Shown: positions 16,350 through 24,825 of the stretch, in pieces
How positions within the stretch are numbered: position 1 is the stretch's first letter
Layout: every line of letters starts with the position of its first letter
Made by a program: the position numbers and the translations under genes
Origin: Alphaproteobacteria bacterium
Lineage (GTDB): Bacteria; Pseudomonadota; Alphaproteobacteria; UBA2136; JAPPOO01
Direction of reading: 5' to 3'
Assembly (NCBI GenBank): GCA_028817875.1
Contig: JAPPOO010000007.1
Coordinates: forward strand, 1-40,767
Length of the DNA stretch: 40,767 nucleotides
Notes under the pieces: generated by a model
The model's input: only the letters and a program-made list of their open reading frames with translations
What the model was told of the DNA's origin: nothing
Databases searched by the model: none

Positions 16350-17675
16350 CTAAAACTTCGGCATTACCGGCATTTTTCCAGATTTCATCATTTTCGCCAT
16401 TTTATTCATTTGCTCATGCATTTTAACTAATTTATTCACATCAGAAACCTCAACCCCTGCCCCTTTGGCAATACGTTGGCGGCGACGGGCATTTAAAACT
16501 TTCGGCTCCTTACGCTCTTGCTTGGTCATGCTGTCAATAATCGCAATTTGCCGTTTAATAACTTTATCATCCATTTTAGACGGGTCTATCGCCTTTTTCA
16601 GCTTACCCATCCCCGGCAATAAACCTAACATACTGCCTAAGCCCCCTAAACGGGTCATCATCTTCAACTGCTTTTTAATATCTTCCATATTAAAGCCTTG
16701 GCCGGACATCAGCTTTTCTTGCAGCCCCATGGCGTCATCTTCGTTTACGGCATTCTGCATTTTTTCAACAAGAGCAACCACATCCCCTTGTCCTAAAATA
16801 CGTCCTGCCAAACCTTCTGGTCGGTAAAGCTCCAACGCATCAACAGCTTCCCCCATCCCTAAGAAATAAATGGGAACACCTGTAATATCCCGTACCGAAA
16901 GCACTGCCCCACCGCGGCCATCACCATCCACCCGTGTAAAAGCAAGTCCCGTAATACCAATTTGTTCCTGAAAACTCTGAGCCACTTGCACAGCAACCTG
17001 CCCCGTCAAAGCATCTACAACAAGCAGCGTGTGGGTTGGCTGCGCCAAGTCTCGCACTTGTTGAAGCTCTCCCATCAAGGCCTCGTCAACTTCCAAACGC
17101 CCTGCGGTATCTAGTATTAAAACATCAGCCTCTTCCTGCTTAGCTTGCGCCAAAGCACGTTTGGTAATAGCAACAGGCTGCTCTCCTTCACGGATATCCA
17201 ACATCGAAACACCAACACGCCCAGCCAGCGTTTGCAACTGTTGCTGTGCCGCAGGTCGGTAAATATCTAAGGATGCCAGCATCACTTGTTTCTGCTCTTT
17301 TTCTTGCAGAAACTTTGCTAACTTTGCAACCGTTGTCGTTTTACCGCTCCCTTGTAAACCTGCCATTAAAACAACAACTGGCTTTGTACCGCTAACACTA
17401 AAACTCTCTGGCTCACCCAAAACATCAACAAGAGAATCATGAACAATTTTAATAACTTGTTCACCGGGCTTAACAGATTGCGTTAATTTTTCACCAACCG
17501 CTTCCGCCTTTACTTTATCCAACAGTTTTTTAACAACGGGCAACGCAACATCCGCTTCCAAAAGCGCGCGGCGAATCTCCCTCAGCGCTGCGGCAACATC
17601 ATCTTCCGTTAATACCCCACGCCCCCGTAACGAGGAAAACGTACTCTGTAATCTATCGGCTAATAATTGAAACAT
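16350..17675 (-). CDS. ffh: Signal recognition particle protein Ffh (SRP54)
   Basis: GTPase that binds signal sequences and 4.5S RNA and docks with FtsY. Seen: N domain at the start (MFQLLADRLQSTFSSLRGRG), G1 GLQGSGKTTT, DTAGR, TRVDGDGRGGA, and an M domain with FNMEDIKKQLKMM and RRQRIAKGAG, ending in a Met-rich tail. It is 441 aa, normal. The start codon lies only six bases after a TATAAA element on the minus strand and no ribosome binding site is visible, so the mRNA may be leaderless. Its receptor gene ftsY is close by on the opposite strand. Confidence 0.96.
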   Translation of the reverse strand: MFQLLADRLQSTFSSLRGRGVLTEDDVAAALREIRRALLEADVALPVVKKLLDKVKAEAVGEKLTQSVKPGEQVIKIVHDSLVDVLGEPESFSVSGTKPVVVLMAGLQGSGKTTTVAKLAKFLQEKEQKQVMLASLDIYRPAAQQQLQTLAGRVGVSMLDIREGEQPVAITKRALAQAKQEEADVLILDTAGRLEVDEALMGELQQVRDLAQPTHTLLVVDALTGQVAVQVAQSFQEQIGITGLAFTRVDGDGRGGAVLSVRDITGVPIYFLGMGEAVDALELYRPEGLAGRILGQGDVVALVEKMQNAVNEDDAMGLQEKLMSGQGFNMEDIKKQLKMMTRLGGLGSMLGLLPGMGKLKKAIDPSKMDDKVIKRQIAIIDSMTKQERKEPKVLNARRRQRIAKGAGVEVSDVNKLVKMHEQMNKMAKMMKSGKMPVMPKF

Positions 17676-17733
17676 GTGCTTTTTATAATGGATTTACGTG
17701 AAAAGTGCGAGAAAATATCCTATACTGCCGCCT

Positions 17734-18582
17734 ATGCGTTTTTTAGCCCTTCTTTTGTGTTTATTACCCACTTTTGTTGTTGCGGAAAACTTGCCGTCCC
17801 TACCCTCTGTAGATTTTCCGACCATGAACGCCGCCGCCACGGGTGACCCAACCTTTGCCCGCAAGTTAGAAGACCTTGGAGACATCAACAGCGCTATTCT
17901 GGAATGGCAGCGCATCGCCCACAGTAGTAGTGGCGCCCAGCAAGCTTATGCCTTACTCAAACTAGGAAGACTTGCTCTCAACGTTGACCAACCTCAACGC
18001 GCCCGTGCCGCCTTAGAACGCTTTATGACAACCTTCCCCAAACATAAGCAATTTATCGAAGCTCTATATTTACTTTCTTTAGCTGTCCCCACGGAAGAAC
18101 GCGGCAGCGTACTACGCCTGATGGAACGCGTAGCAGCCGATAGCCCATGGACACAAGAAGCCATTTACCACGCCGTGTGGGACCATGCGGAAACCTATGG
18201 GTTTTTACCCGAACAAGACTATACCGACCCACGCATACAGCAATTATCCCGACGCCTACAGGATTTTTCCACTCACTATCCAAGTGAAGAAGTACTACTA
18301 GGGCTGGCCATCCTCCCCGGCGGAGCGCACCTATGGTTTGGGGACTTAGGCACAGGGTTTGTGTACCTTGCCCTGCTTGTGCTACTGCTTTGGATTATTT
18401 GCTACGCCTACAGCCACCGCCACTGGCCCTACATCGTTTGGTGGAGCGTTGTACTGCTAGCCATTATGGTAACAGCCTTTAACCAAGCTCAAGAATTGGC
18501 ACTAGAAGTCGAAAAGTCCGACCGTTCCAACGCCATGGCAATGTGGACAGGCCTCCACCCAACCGAACCAACTGACAAATAA
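17734..18582 (+). CDS. Exported TPR-like protein with TM2-like membrane segments
   Basis: A 282-aa protein of no named family. Residues 1-17 form a signal peptide (hydrophobic FLALLLCLLPTFVVA, cut at VVA). Residues 45-165 contain TPR-like helical pairs (ILEWQRIA, AYALLKLGRLAL, ARAALERFMTTFP). The C-terminal part has a GGAHLWFGDLGTGFVY motif resembling the TM2 domain, then two membrane segments. Membrane-anchored, with the TPR part probably periplasmic (inference). The ATG at 17734 is preferred over the GTG at 17698; TATACT ends seven bases before the ATG, so it too may be leaderless. It is followed by ftsY after 18 bases. Confidence 0.8.
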   Translation: MRFLALLLCLLPTFVVAENLPSLPSVDFPTMNAAATGDPTFARKLEDLGDINSAILEWQRIAHSSSGAQQAYALLKLGRLALNVDQPQRARAALERFMTTFPKHKQFIEALYLLSLAVPTEERGSVLRLMERVAADSPWTQEAIYHAVWDHAETYGFLPEQDYTDPRIQQLSRRLQDFSTHYPSEEVLLGLAILPGGAHLWFGDLGTGFVYLALLVLLLWIICYAYSHRHWPYIVWWSVVLLAIMVTAFNQAQELALEVEKSDRSNAMAMWTGLHPTEPTDK

Positions 18583-18600
18583 AGAATATCGATATTATTT

Positions 18601-19527
18601 ATGAGTTTTTTCTCTCGCCTAAAACAAAGGCTTACCAAAACAACTGGCGGCATTAGTGATGCCTTTCGCGGCCTTGTTGGCCTACCAAATGGGCGTGTTG
18701 AGGAAGAAACCCTACAGGAGCTGGAAGACGCGCTCATTTTAGCGGATGTCGGAGTGGATAACGCCGCTCAACTGGTTCAAAAGCTTCAAAAACAGCGCTT
18801 TGCCGATGGCGCAACGGCGGAAGACGTTAAACAGTGGCTGGCAGACCAAATTGCAGAAAAACTTGCCCCTTGCGAACAAACGTTCAACATTCCAACCGCT
18901 CAACCTGCCGTCATCATGTTTGTAGGCGTCAATGGCAGCGGAAAAACAACAACCATTGGTAAACTGGCCAGCAAATGGCAAAAAAGCGGACAAAAGCTGC
19001 TATTGGCAGCGGGAGATACCTTCCGTGCCGGTGCGGCAGACCAACTGGCCGTTTGGGCAGACCGCGCCAACGTACCACTTGTACGCGCGGAAAAAGACGG
19101 CGCCGACCCTGCTGGCCTTCTCTTCCAAGCTTACGAACAAGCCCAAACGCAAAATACAAACATCCTCATGGCTGATACAGCAGGCCGTCTGCAAAACAGA
19201 GCCGACCTAATGGACGAACTCGCCAAGATGGTACGCGTCCTCAAAAAGCAGGATGAAACAGCCCCACACGCAACCTTATTAGTGCTAGATGCCACCGTTG
19301 GCCAAAACGCACTCTCCCAAGTTGAAACATTTATAAACATTGCCAACGTCACAGGGTTAGTTATCACAAAATTGGATAGCTCTGCCAAAGCAGGCGTTGT
19401 TCTCGCCATTGCTGAAAAATTCAAATTACCTATTTATTACATCGGCGTAGGCGAAAGTCTGGACGATTTACAACCCTTCTCCGCTCAAGATTTCGCCCAA
19501 GCTTTGGTAGGGCTTGGCAACAGCTAG
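18601..19527 (+). CDS. ftsY: Signal recognition particle receptor FtsY
   Basis: SRP receptor GTPase at the inner membrane. The N domain (FFSRLKQRLTKTTGGI) is followed by the G domain: G1 GVNGSGKTTT, GDTFRAGAADQL, DTAGR and TKLDSSAKAG, ending with IGVGESLDDLQPF. It is 308 aa and lacks the long acidic A domain of E. coli FtsY, as in many alphaproteobacteria. It is probably co-transcribed with the TPR/TM2 gene 18 bases upstream. No obvious ribosome binding site. Confidence 0.96.
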   Translation: MSFFSRLKQRLTKTTGGISDAFRGLVGLPNGRVEEETLQELEDALILADVGVDNAAQLVQKLQKQRFADGATAEDVKQWLADQIAEKLAPCEQTFNIPTAQPAVIMFVGVNGSGKTTTIGKLASKWQKSGQKLLLAAGDTFRAGAADQLAVWADRANVPLVRAEKDGADPAGLLFQAYEQAQTQNTNILMADTAGRLQNRADLMDELAKMVRVLKKQDETAPHATLLVLDATVGQNALSQVETFINIANVTGLVITKLDSSAKAGVVLAIAEKFKLPIYYIGVGESLDDLQPFSAQDFAQALVGLGNS

Positions 19528-19589
19528 TTTTTTACCTATACTTCAGTCTCTACATCAGTCACGTTTTTTCACTTCAGGGAGTATCACTG

Positions 19590-19793
19590 ATGAGCGGAAA
19601 CCAAAGAATACTACGTATTAATACGACTAAATACGGCCAAGCACAAGACCACCTTGCACAGCTACGCCTGACTTACCAAAAATTACAAAATGGAGCTGCT
19701 ACAGCTGCCAGAATTATTAAACAAAAATACGGTTATGTTTTCCCAACACCTTACATCCAAAAATTTTGGGAAAACCTAGAAGCATCTGCTTAA
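19590..19793 (+). CDS. Hypothetical small basic protein, 67 aa
   Basis: Not recognised. GGGAG eight bases before the ATG supports the start. The protein is basic and helical (HLAQLRLTYQKLQNGAATAARIIKQKYG), ending in an aromatic segment (FPTPYIQKFWENLEA). No signal peptide. The terminal KY..P...KF pattern resembles the end of the 84-aa protein at 16045, a weak similarity that may be chance. It stands between ftsY and convergent acnA and is followed by a hairpin at 19820-19843. Confidence 0.6.
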   Translation: MSGNQRILRINTTKYGQAQDHLAQLRLTYQKLQNGAATAARIIKQKYGYVFPTPYIQKFWENLEASA

Positions 19794-19819
19794 ACTGTGG
19801 CTTTGTTTCAAACTATAGC

Positions 19820-19843
19820 AATGGCGGCCTTTTGGCCGCCATT
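19820..19843. terminator. Terminator between the 67-aa gene and aconitase
   Basis: AATGGCGGCC pairs perfectly with GGCCGCCATT around TTTT. The T tract is short on either side (CGCAGTTTT on the plus strand), so strength is uncertain. Confidence 0.6.
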
Positions 19844-19863
19844 CGCAGTTTTAGGCTACCTCT

Positions 19864-22149
19864 TTAAGCCGCTTTCATCGCATTCAAAGCAGAGCCTGCT
19901 CTAAACCACGCAAGTTGGTCTTCATTAAAGGTATGCTCTAATTGAATATCCACTGTACTACCATCCGCATGGTGCAGCGTCGCCGTTACAGGTTTACTTG
20001 GTGCAAGCTGGCTTAACCCACGGATGGAAATTTTATCCGCCTCTTCAATCAAATCATAATCCGCAGGGTTCACAAACGTCAGCGGCAATACACCTTGTTT
20101 TTTCAGGTTTGTCTGGTGAATCCGTGCAAAACTGCGGGTAATCACCACCCGCGCGCCCAACAAACGGGGGCACATAGCCGCATGTTCTCGGCTGGAACCT
20201 TCGCCGTAGTTTTCATCACCAACCACAACCCAACCAAGGCCAGCTGCTTTGTAAGCACGAGCAACATCACTATTATTGCCTAACTCGCCTGTAAGCTGGT
20301 TCTTTGTTTTACCAACTTCACCGTTAAACGCATTCACCGCGCCAGAAAGCATATTATCGGAAATATTATCCAAATGCCCACGGAACCTTAACCATGGCCC
20401 AGCGGGGGAAATATGGTCAGTCGTGCACTTCCCTTTAGCTTTCACCAGCAAAGGCAATTCCATGTAATCCTGCCCACCCCAAGAATCAAACGGAGACAAA
20501 ATCTGCAACCGCTCACTATCAGGCTTCACAATAACTTCGGTGGATTTACCTGCTGCCGTTGGCCCTTGGTAACCGTGTTCATCCTTCTCAAAACCTTGAG
20601 TCGGCACTTCATTCACCGCATCAGGCACAATATCATTCAGCGTAAAGGTAGAGCCATCCGCCGCTTCAATTGGTGTATTGAATGGGTCAACATCCAACCG
20701 TCCAAAAATCGCAAATGCCAGCACTGTTTCAGGGCTTCCAATAAAAGAACACGTGGCAGGGTTGCCGTCATTCCGTTTCGGGAAGTTACGGTTGTAAGAA
20801 GAAATAATGGAGTTCAACTCGCCTTTCTTCACATCATCCCGCTGCCACTGGCCAATACATGGCCCACACGCATTTGCAAGCACAATGGCACCAAGCTGTT
20901 GTAACTTAAACATTTGTCCATCACGCTCAATCGTCGCACGTACCTGTTCCGACCCCGGCGTAACAAGAAGCTTACACTTCAACTTCACACCTTTTTCAAT
21001 TAACACATCCGCCATTTCGACAACGCGCTCAATATCTTCATAACTAGAGTTCGTACAGGAACCAATCAAAGCTGCTGTTAAGTTAGCAGGTGCAGGCGCT
21101 CCGTTAAGCTCTAGCACGCGCTTACTGTCTAAATGCTTCGGCATATTACCAGCAGGCGTAAATAAATCAGGGCTGTGCGGGCCAACAACTGTTGGTTCCA
21201 ATTCGCTCAGGTTAATTTCAATCACCTTATCGTAATAAGCTTCTGAGCCTTCATCCGCTACAATCAAATCTTTATTGGCATGAATCAACTCAACAAACTC
21301 ACCACGGTCTGTGGATTCAAGGTATTTATCCATCCGTTCGTCATGCGGGAAGATAGACGTCGTCGCACCCAACTCCGCCCCCATATTACAAATTGTTGCC
21401 CGTCCAGTGGCAGAAAGGCTAGCAACGCCTTCACCAAAGTATTCAATCACACGGTTGGTACCACCCTTTACGGTCAAAATGTCTAATAGCTTTTGAATAA
21501 CATCCTTCGGCGCCGCCCAACCTTTAAGCTTACCTGTCAATTTCACACCAACCACTTCAGGGTGCAGCACTTCCCAAGGAATCCCCACCATCACATCCAC
21601 AGCATCAGCACCGCCAACACCACTGGCAAATGCGCCTAAACCACCAGCATTTGGCGTATGGCTGTCTGTTCCCAACATCATCAAACCGGGGAAAGCATAT
21701 TGCTCAATCACCACTTGGTGGATAATACCGCTACCAGGCTTCCAAAAGCCAAAACCATACCGTTGAGAAGCTGAAGACAAAAAGTTGTAAACCTCGTTAT
21801 TCTCATGGTTGGCCGTTTCCAAATCTTTCTTAGAACCAACATAAGCACGGATTAAATGGTCACAATGCACAGTAACAGGCACTGCCGCTTCATCCTTTTC
21901 CGCCAACATAAATTGAAGAATCGCCATCTGAGCCGTCGCATCCTGCAAAGCCACACGGTCAGGGCGTGTATCAATATAAGCTGTACCATGGGTTAAATCT
22001 GCATTTTCAGGGTCTGCCAAGTGGCCGTACAAAACTTTTTCCGTCAATGTGAGCGGACGGCTCAAACGTCGACGAATCACATCCAAATTTTTACGCGTTG
22101 TCGCATAAATATTGCTGATAAAATCTTTTGTGGTTTCAATTTGCGGCAT
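19864..22149 (-). CDS. Aconitate hydratase, mitochondrial (ACO2) type
   Basis: Converts citrate to isocitrate in the TCA cycle using a 4Fe-4S cluster. Seen in order: VHCDHLI, HENNEVYNFL, GTDSHTPNAGGLG, LIGSCTNSSYED (first cluster Cys), NACGPCIGQW (two more), SSYNRNFPKRNDGNPAT, KCTTDHISPAG, and the swivel-domain NYGEGSSREHAA. The length of 761 aa and the segments around HENNEVYNF and YNRNFPKRNDG match mitochondrial aconitase, rather than the roughly 890-aa AcnA usual in proteobacteria. AAAGGG precedes the ATG, and a TATAAT (22181-22186, minus strand) could be its -10. Single gene, cytoplasmic. Confidence 0.95.
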   Translation of the reverse strand: MPQIETTKDFISNIYATTRKNLDVIRRRLSRPLTLTEKVLYGHLADPENADLTHGTAYIDTRPDRVALQDATAQMAILQFMLAEKDEAAVPVTVHCDHLIRAYVGSKKDLETANHENNEVYNFLSSASQRYGFGFWKPGSGIIHQVVIEQYAFPGLMMLGTDSHTPNAGGLGAFASGVGGADAVDVMVGIPWEVLHPEVVGVKLTGKLKGWAAPKDVIQKLLDILTVKGGTNRVIEYFGEGVASLSATGRATICNMGAELGATTSIFPHDERMDKYLESTDRGEFVELIHANKDLIVADEGSEAYYDKVIEINLSELEPTVVGPHSPDLFTPAGNMPKHLDSKRVLELNGAPAPANLTAALIGSCTNSSYEDIERVVEMADVLIEKGVKLKCKLLVTPGSEQVRATIERDGQMFKLQQLGAIVLANACGPCIGQWQRDDVKKGELNSIISSYNRNFPKRNDGNPATCSFIGSPETVLAFAIFGRLDVDPFNTPIEAADGSTFTLNDIVPDAVNEVPTQGFEKDEHGYQGPTAAGKSTEVIVKPDSERLQILSPFDSWGGQDYMELPLLVKAKGKCTTDHISPAGPWLRFRGHLDNISDNMLSGAVNAFNGEVGKTKNQLTGELGNNSDVARAYKAAGLGWVVVGDENYGEGSSREHAAMCPRLLGARVVITRSFARIHQTNLKKQGVLPLTFVNPADYDLIEEADKISIRGLSQLAPSKPVTATLHHADGSTVDIQLEHTFNEDQLAWFRAGSALNAMKAA

Positions 22150-22252
22150 TGGTTCAACCCTTTATTCTTCTTTGCCTGCTATTATAGCCAGCTGCATAAG
22201 CAAGAAAAGCTTATTTCTGACAATTCCCGTAGGTACGGCACCTTAACGCCAC

Positions 22253-22283
22253 AAAAAAAAGGCCCTCACTTAAGAGGAGCCTT
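22253..22283 (-). terminator. Rho-independent terminator of the RNA upstream of aconitase
   Basis: On the minus strand AAGGC-CCTC pairs with GAGGGCCTT (one bulge) and is followed by eight T. It ends a leftward transcript from the 22.3-22.75 kb region before aconitase, so that RNA is a separate unit. Confidence 0.85.
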
Positions 22284-22401
22284 AAAAATTAACAGGAATA
22301 TTATCCTAGGGGGATAAGCCCTAGCCTAGCACCTTATAGGGTGTCGAAATAGCCTTAAGCAATCGCGAAGGCGTGTCCACCCAGCGCTTAGTAGATACAG
22401 C

Positions 22402-22443
22402 CTACGGCTGGTCACCCCCTTTCGCAGTTGATAAAGTTGACAT
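22402..22443 (-). CDS. Possible 13-aa peptide ORF with a strong RBS
   Basis: The ORF reads MSTLSTAKGGDQP. AAGGAG lies eight bases before the ATG, the best ribosome binding site in this region. It overlaps a 48-codon ORF (22326-22472) in a different frame that begins MKSQKKEIER and ends FRHPIRC; that ORF has no good binding site. Only one of the two is likely to be translated, if either is. Confidence 0.3.
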   Translation of the reverse strand: MSTLSTAKGGDQP

Positions 22444-22540
22444 CTTTCAATCTCCTTCTTCTGCGATTTCATTTAAATTACCAAGTCTCCCCCGCCATCG
22501 CTAGGATCAACTTGGGGCAGTCATTAGTAAATTTCCAAAA

Positions 22541-22696
22541 TCATGCAGCCTGACATCGTTCCCATGGCTTCTGCAAAGCTTTTACCCCCTTTTGTTTTCT
22601 CCTTCTCCGCTTGGCAGAGCCTTCAGAGCAAGAGTAAAAACCTTTAGGTTTGCCACGGTCACGCGAGCCTTGGCCACGGTTTCTTGCTATTCGCAT
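22541..22696 (-). CDS. Possible small basic protein, 51 aa
   Basis: Not recognised. The ATG is preceded by GAAAGG at good spacing. The product starts MRIARNRGQGSRDRGKPKG, contains a Lys/Arg run (KRRRRKQKG) and ends WERCQAA; it has two cysteines and no hydrophobic segment. The very basic, Gly-rich make-up fits a nucleic-acid-binding peptide, or a spurious ORF in GC-rich structural RNA. Confidence 0.35.
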   Translation of the reverse strand: MRIARNRGQGSRDRGKPKGFYSCSEGSAKRRRRKQKGVKALQKPWERCQAA

Positions 22697-22833
22697 ATAA
22701 AACCTTTCATAAAGTCTGGAAATTATGGAAATAGGTACAAAGCGTCACATCTAAAAAATAATTAATAGATGCGGCTTTCTCCTATGTCTTTATTTGTACG
22801 ACAAAAAAGACAGCGAATCAAGCAATGTATACG

Positions 22834-22862
22834 TTTAAAAGCGCATACATGTGTTGTATATT
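22834..22862 (+). promoter_or_regulatory. Predicted promoter for the aminotransferase
   Basis: TTTAAA (22834-22839) and TATATT (22857-22862) are separated by 17 bases, 42 bases before the ATG. The -35 is weak. Seen by eye. Confidence 0.4.
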
Positions 22863-22903
22863 ACTTGGATTTCAAACAAATATAAATATAAGGTATTGAT
22901 ATT

Positions 22904-24097
22904 ATGAACCAATTTTCTGCACGGATGGACACCATCAAGCCCAGCCCCGTCGTCGTTATCTCTAACGAAGTGCGGAAAATGCGAGCGGCGGGCGAGAAAG
23001 TATTCAGTTTTTCCATCGGCGTTCCCGGCTTTTTACCACCTGAGCACGTCTACAAAGCCGCTGAAAATGCAGCCAAAAGAGACTCTGACGGCGGTGCCTA
23101 CCTTTCCAGCCGTGGTGTGCCAGAACTTGTAGAAGCTTTTCTTCACCGTTTGGAAGAAGACGGATTCTCAGGCTATACGGAAAAAGAAGTCTGCGCCCAA
23201 ATGGGTGGAAAAGGCGCTCTATTCAACTTACTACTTGCTCTTGCAGGCCCCGGTAAAGAAGTCATCTACCCTGCCCCGTATTGGACAAGTTATGACGACC
23301 TCGTCACTCTATCAGGCGCAACCCCTAAACCAATTTATTGCAGTGCTGACCAAAACTACAAATTAACAGGCGCACAGCTAGAAGCAGCCATCACACCAAA
23401 CACGCAGGTCTTCATGTTCAATAACCCATCTAACCCAACAGGTATGGTTTATACGGAAGAAGAAGTTAAAGAAATCGCTGCCGTCCTCAAAAAATACCCG
23501 CATGTCTGGGTTATCAGCGATGATATTTACGACAAACTGATTTACGATGGCCAAAAGTTCCATCACCTGTTAGATGCCGAACCAACCCTAAAAGACCGCC
23601 TTGCCATCGTGCAAAGCGTCTCCAAAAGCTACGGTATGCCATGCTGGCGTGTAGGTATGGTTGCCGCACCTGAAGCACTCATCAACCAGCTTCTTACACT
23701 GGTGGGTCAAACACTATTCCATTTACCTGCCGTCCCACAAATGGCTGCAGCAGCAGCATTTGGCGGAGACCACAGCTTTTTAAACGTCGTTAAAAATGAT
23801 TTCGTCCAAAATAGAAACACAACAATGGATGCACTTAACTCACTCAACAATATCCAATGTTGCCAACCAAGCGGGGCCTTTTACGCATTCCCGAATATTT
23901 CTGCTTGTCTTGGTAAAAATGATATCAACAATGATGTTGAGTTCTGCCAAAAACTCCTACAAGAGCAGCAAGTTGCCTGCATCCCCGGTAGCGCCTTCGG
24001 CGACCCTAACGCCATCCGCATCAGCTACGCGACAGATGCTGATACTCTTCGCCAAGGCTTACAACGCCTCTGTGATTTTGTAGAAAAACTAAGTTAA
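22904..24097 (+). CDS. Class I aminotransferase, aspartate aminotransferase-like
   Basis: PLP-dependent aminotransferase of fold type I, cytoplasmic. Seen: FSFSIGVPGF near the N-terminus, YPAPYWTSYDD (Trp stacking near PLP), FNNPSNPTG with the Asn, ISDDIYDKL (Asp/Tyr), the PLP lysine in SVSKSYGMPCWRVG, and RISYA with the substrate-carboxylate Arg. The pattern fits the AspC/AspAT Ib group of alphaproteobacteria (397 aa). The substrate is probably aspartate or an aromatic amino acid with 2-oxoglutarate, but exact specificity is not proven. AAGG lies about 11 bases before the ATG. Its terminator is shared with the convergent 185-aa gene. Confidence 0.9.
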   Translation: MNQFSARMDTIKPSPVVVISNEVRKMRAAGEKVFSFSIGVPGFLPPEHVYKAAENAAKRDSDGGAYLSSRGVPELVEAFLHRLEEDGFSGYTEKEVCAQMGGKGALFNLLLALAGPGKEVIYPAPYWTSYDDLVTLSGATPKPIYCSADQNYKLTGAQLEAAITPNTQVFMFNNPSNPTGMVYTEEEVKEIAAVLKKYPHVWVISDDIYDKLIYDGQKFHHLLDAEPTLKDRLAIVQSVSKSYGMPCWRVGMVAAPEALINQLLTLVGQTLFHLPAVPQMAAAAAFGGDHSFLNVVKNDFVQNRNTTMDALNSLNNIQCCQPSGAFYAFPNISACLGKNDINNDVEFCQKLLQEQQVACIPGSAFGDPNAIRISYATDADTLRQGLQRLCDFVEKLS

Positions 24098-24098
24098 C

Positions 24099-24130
24099 AA
24101 AAAAGACCACCTTCACAAGGTGGTCTTTTT
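24099..24130. terminator. Bidirectional terminator after the aminotransferase
   Basis: AAAAAGACCACCTT and AGGTGGTCTTTTT pair perfectly around CACA. It serves both convergent genes. Confidence 0.92.
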
Positions 24131-24145
24131 CAAGTTCGTCTAAGC

Positions 24146-24703
24146 TTACTTAGATGCTACACGTCTTTTTTCAGCATCTCTCAAGATTTTAGCTCGAAGC
24201 TGTTCTAACTCTTTACGAAGCTTAAGTGCTTTAGCTTGAGCTTCTTTACGTCTCTTCTCAGCTTCACGCTTAGCATCAGCTACTTTTTTCTCAACAGTAC
24301 GCTTAATTTCCTTACGCTTCTGTTCAGCTTCACGTAATTGCTTTTTACGTCTCTGCTCTGCTTCCCTCTTAAGTTTATCAGCCTTGCGTTTTGCTTCAGC
24401 CACTCTTTTCTTTGTTTCTAATTGCTTCTTCTTTAAATCAATTTCTTGTTGCTTCTTACGCTTCTCAACCTCACGCTTAGCGTCAGCTACTTTTTTCTCA
24501 ACAGCACGCTTAATTTCCTTACGCTTCTGTTCAGCTTCACGTAGTTGTTTGTCACGTCTTTGCTGCGCCTCTCTCTTAAGTTTTGCAGCTTCACGTTTTG
24601 CTTCAGCAATTCTTTTTTCAACATCAATGGCTGTTGTACCTGCATGTGCCGGAGCTACAAATGCAAAAACAGTGGCCAGTATACTCGCTACTAGAAATTT
24701 CAT
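24146..24703 (-). CDS. Secreted charged single-helix protein with internal duplication
   Basis: Signal peptide of 21 residues (FLVASILATVFAFVAPAHA), then 164 residues almost entirely of Lys, Arg, Glu, Ala and Gln with no Pro or Gly, predicted to be one long helix (single alpha-helix or coiled coil). Residues 30-83 are repeated at 99-152 with only a few changes, an offset of 69 residues. Not a recognised family; such sequences resemble TolA-like helical linkers, but there is no membrane anchor or TolA C-terminal domain. Probably periplasmic. It lies beside the 237-aa Arg-rich secreted protein and both are leftward. Confidence 0.8.
   Translation of the reverse strand: MKFLVASILATVFAFVAPAHAGTTAIDVEKRIAEAKREAAKLKREAQQRRDKQLREAEQKRKEIKRAVEKKVADAKREVEKRKKQQEIDLKKKQLETKKRVAEAKRKADKLKREAEQRRKKQLREAEQKRKEIKRTVEKKVADAKREAEKRRKEAQAKALKLRKELEQLRAKILRDAEKRRVASK
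24248..24616 (-). repeat. Direct coding duplication in the charged-helix protein
   Basis: Bases 24455-24616 and 24248-24409 encode nearly the same 54 residues, 207 bases apart. The blocks around QLREAEQKRKEIKR and VEKKVADAKRE are identical at protein level, which suggests a fairly recent duplication. Confidence 0.8.
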
Positions 24704-24789
24704 AATTATGGTCTCTTTTATTAATGGATAATCCCTTTACACTTATTGTATACATCAATAAAAGAACTGACAGGTCTTAAGCCTCTCAC

Positions 24790-24820
24790 AAAAAAGACTC
24801 ACTTTCGTGAGCCTTTTCTT
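24790..24820 (-). terminator. Terminator after the Arg-rich secreted protein
   Basis: On the minus strand AAGGCTCAC pairs with GTGAGTCTT around a GAAA tetraloop and is followed by six T. Confidence 0.9.
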
Positions 24821-24825
24821 TTTAA

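Larger units (their letters stand above)
22284..22740 (-). ncRNA. Unassigned leftward transcript region with hairpins and small ORFs
   Basis: About 450 bases between aconitase and the aminotransferase have no long gene but end in a strong leftward terminator. On the minus strand I see a hairpin CAGCC-GTA-GGCTG, an inverted pair CCAAGT/ACTTGG, two ribosome-binding-site-plus-ATG combinations (51-aa and 13-aa ORFs), and a 48-aa ORF in another frame. It may be a short mRNA, a dual-function RNA or a purely structural RNA. I compared it with tmRNA and found neither a tag-like ANDN sequence nor a tRNA-like end. No convincing promoter was found. Confidence 0.4.

Noticed and set aside
22253-22740. tmRNA (one- or two-piece)
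   Set aside because: No ANDN-type tag, no tRNA-like acceptor or T-loop sequence, and no CCA end could be found on either strand.
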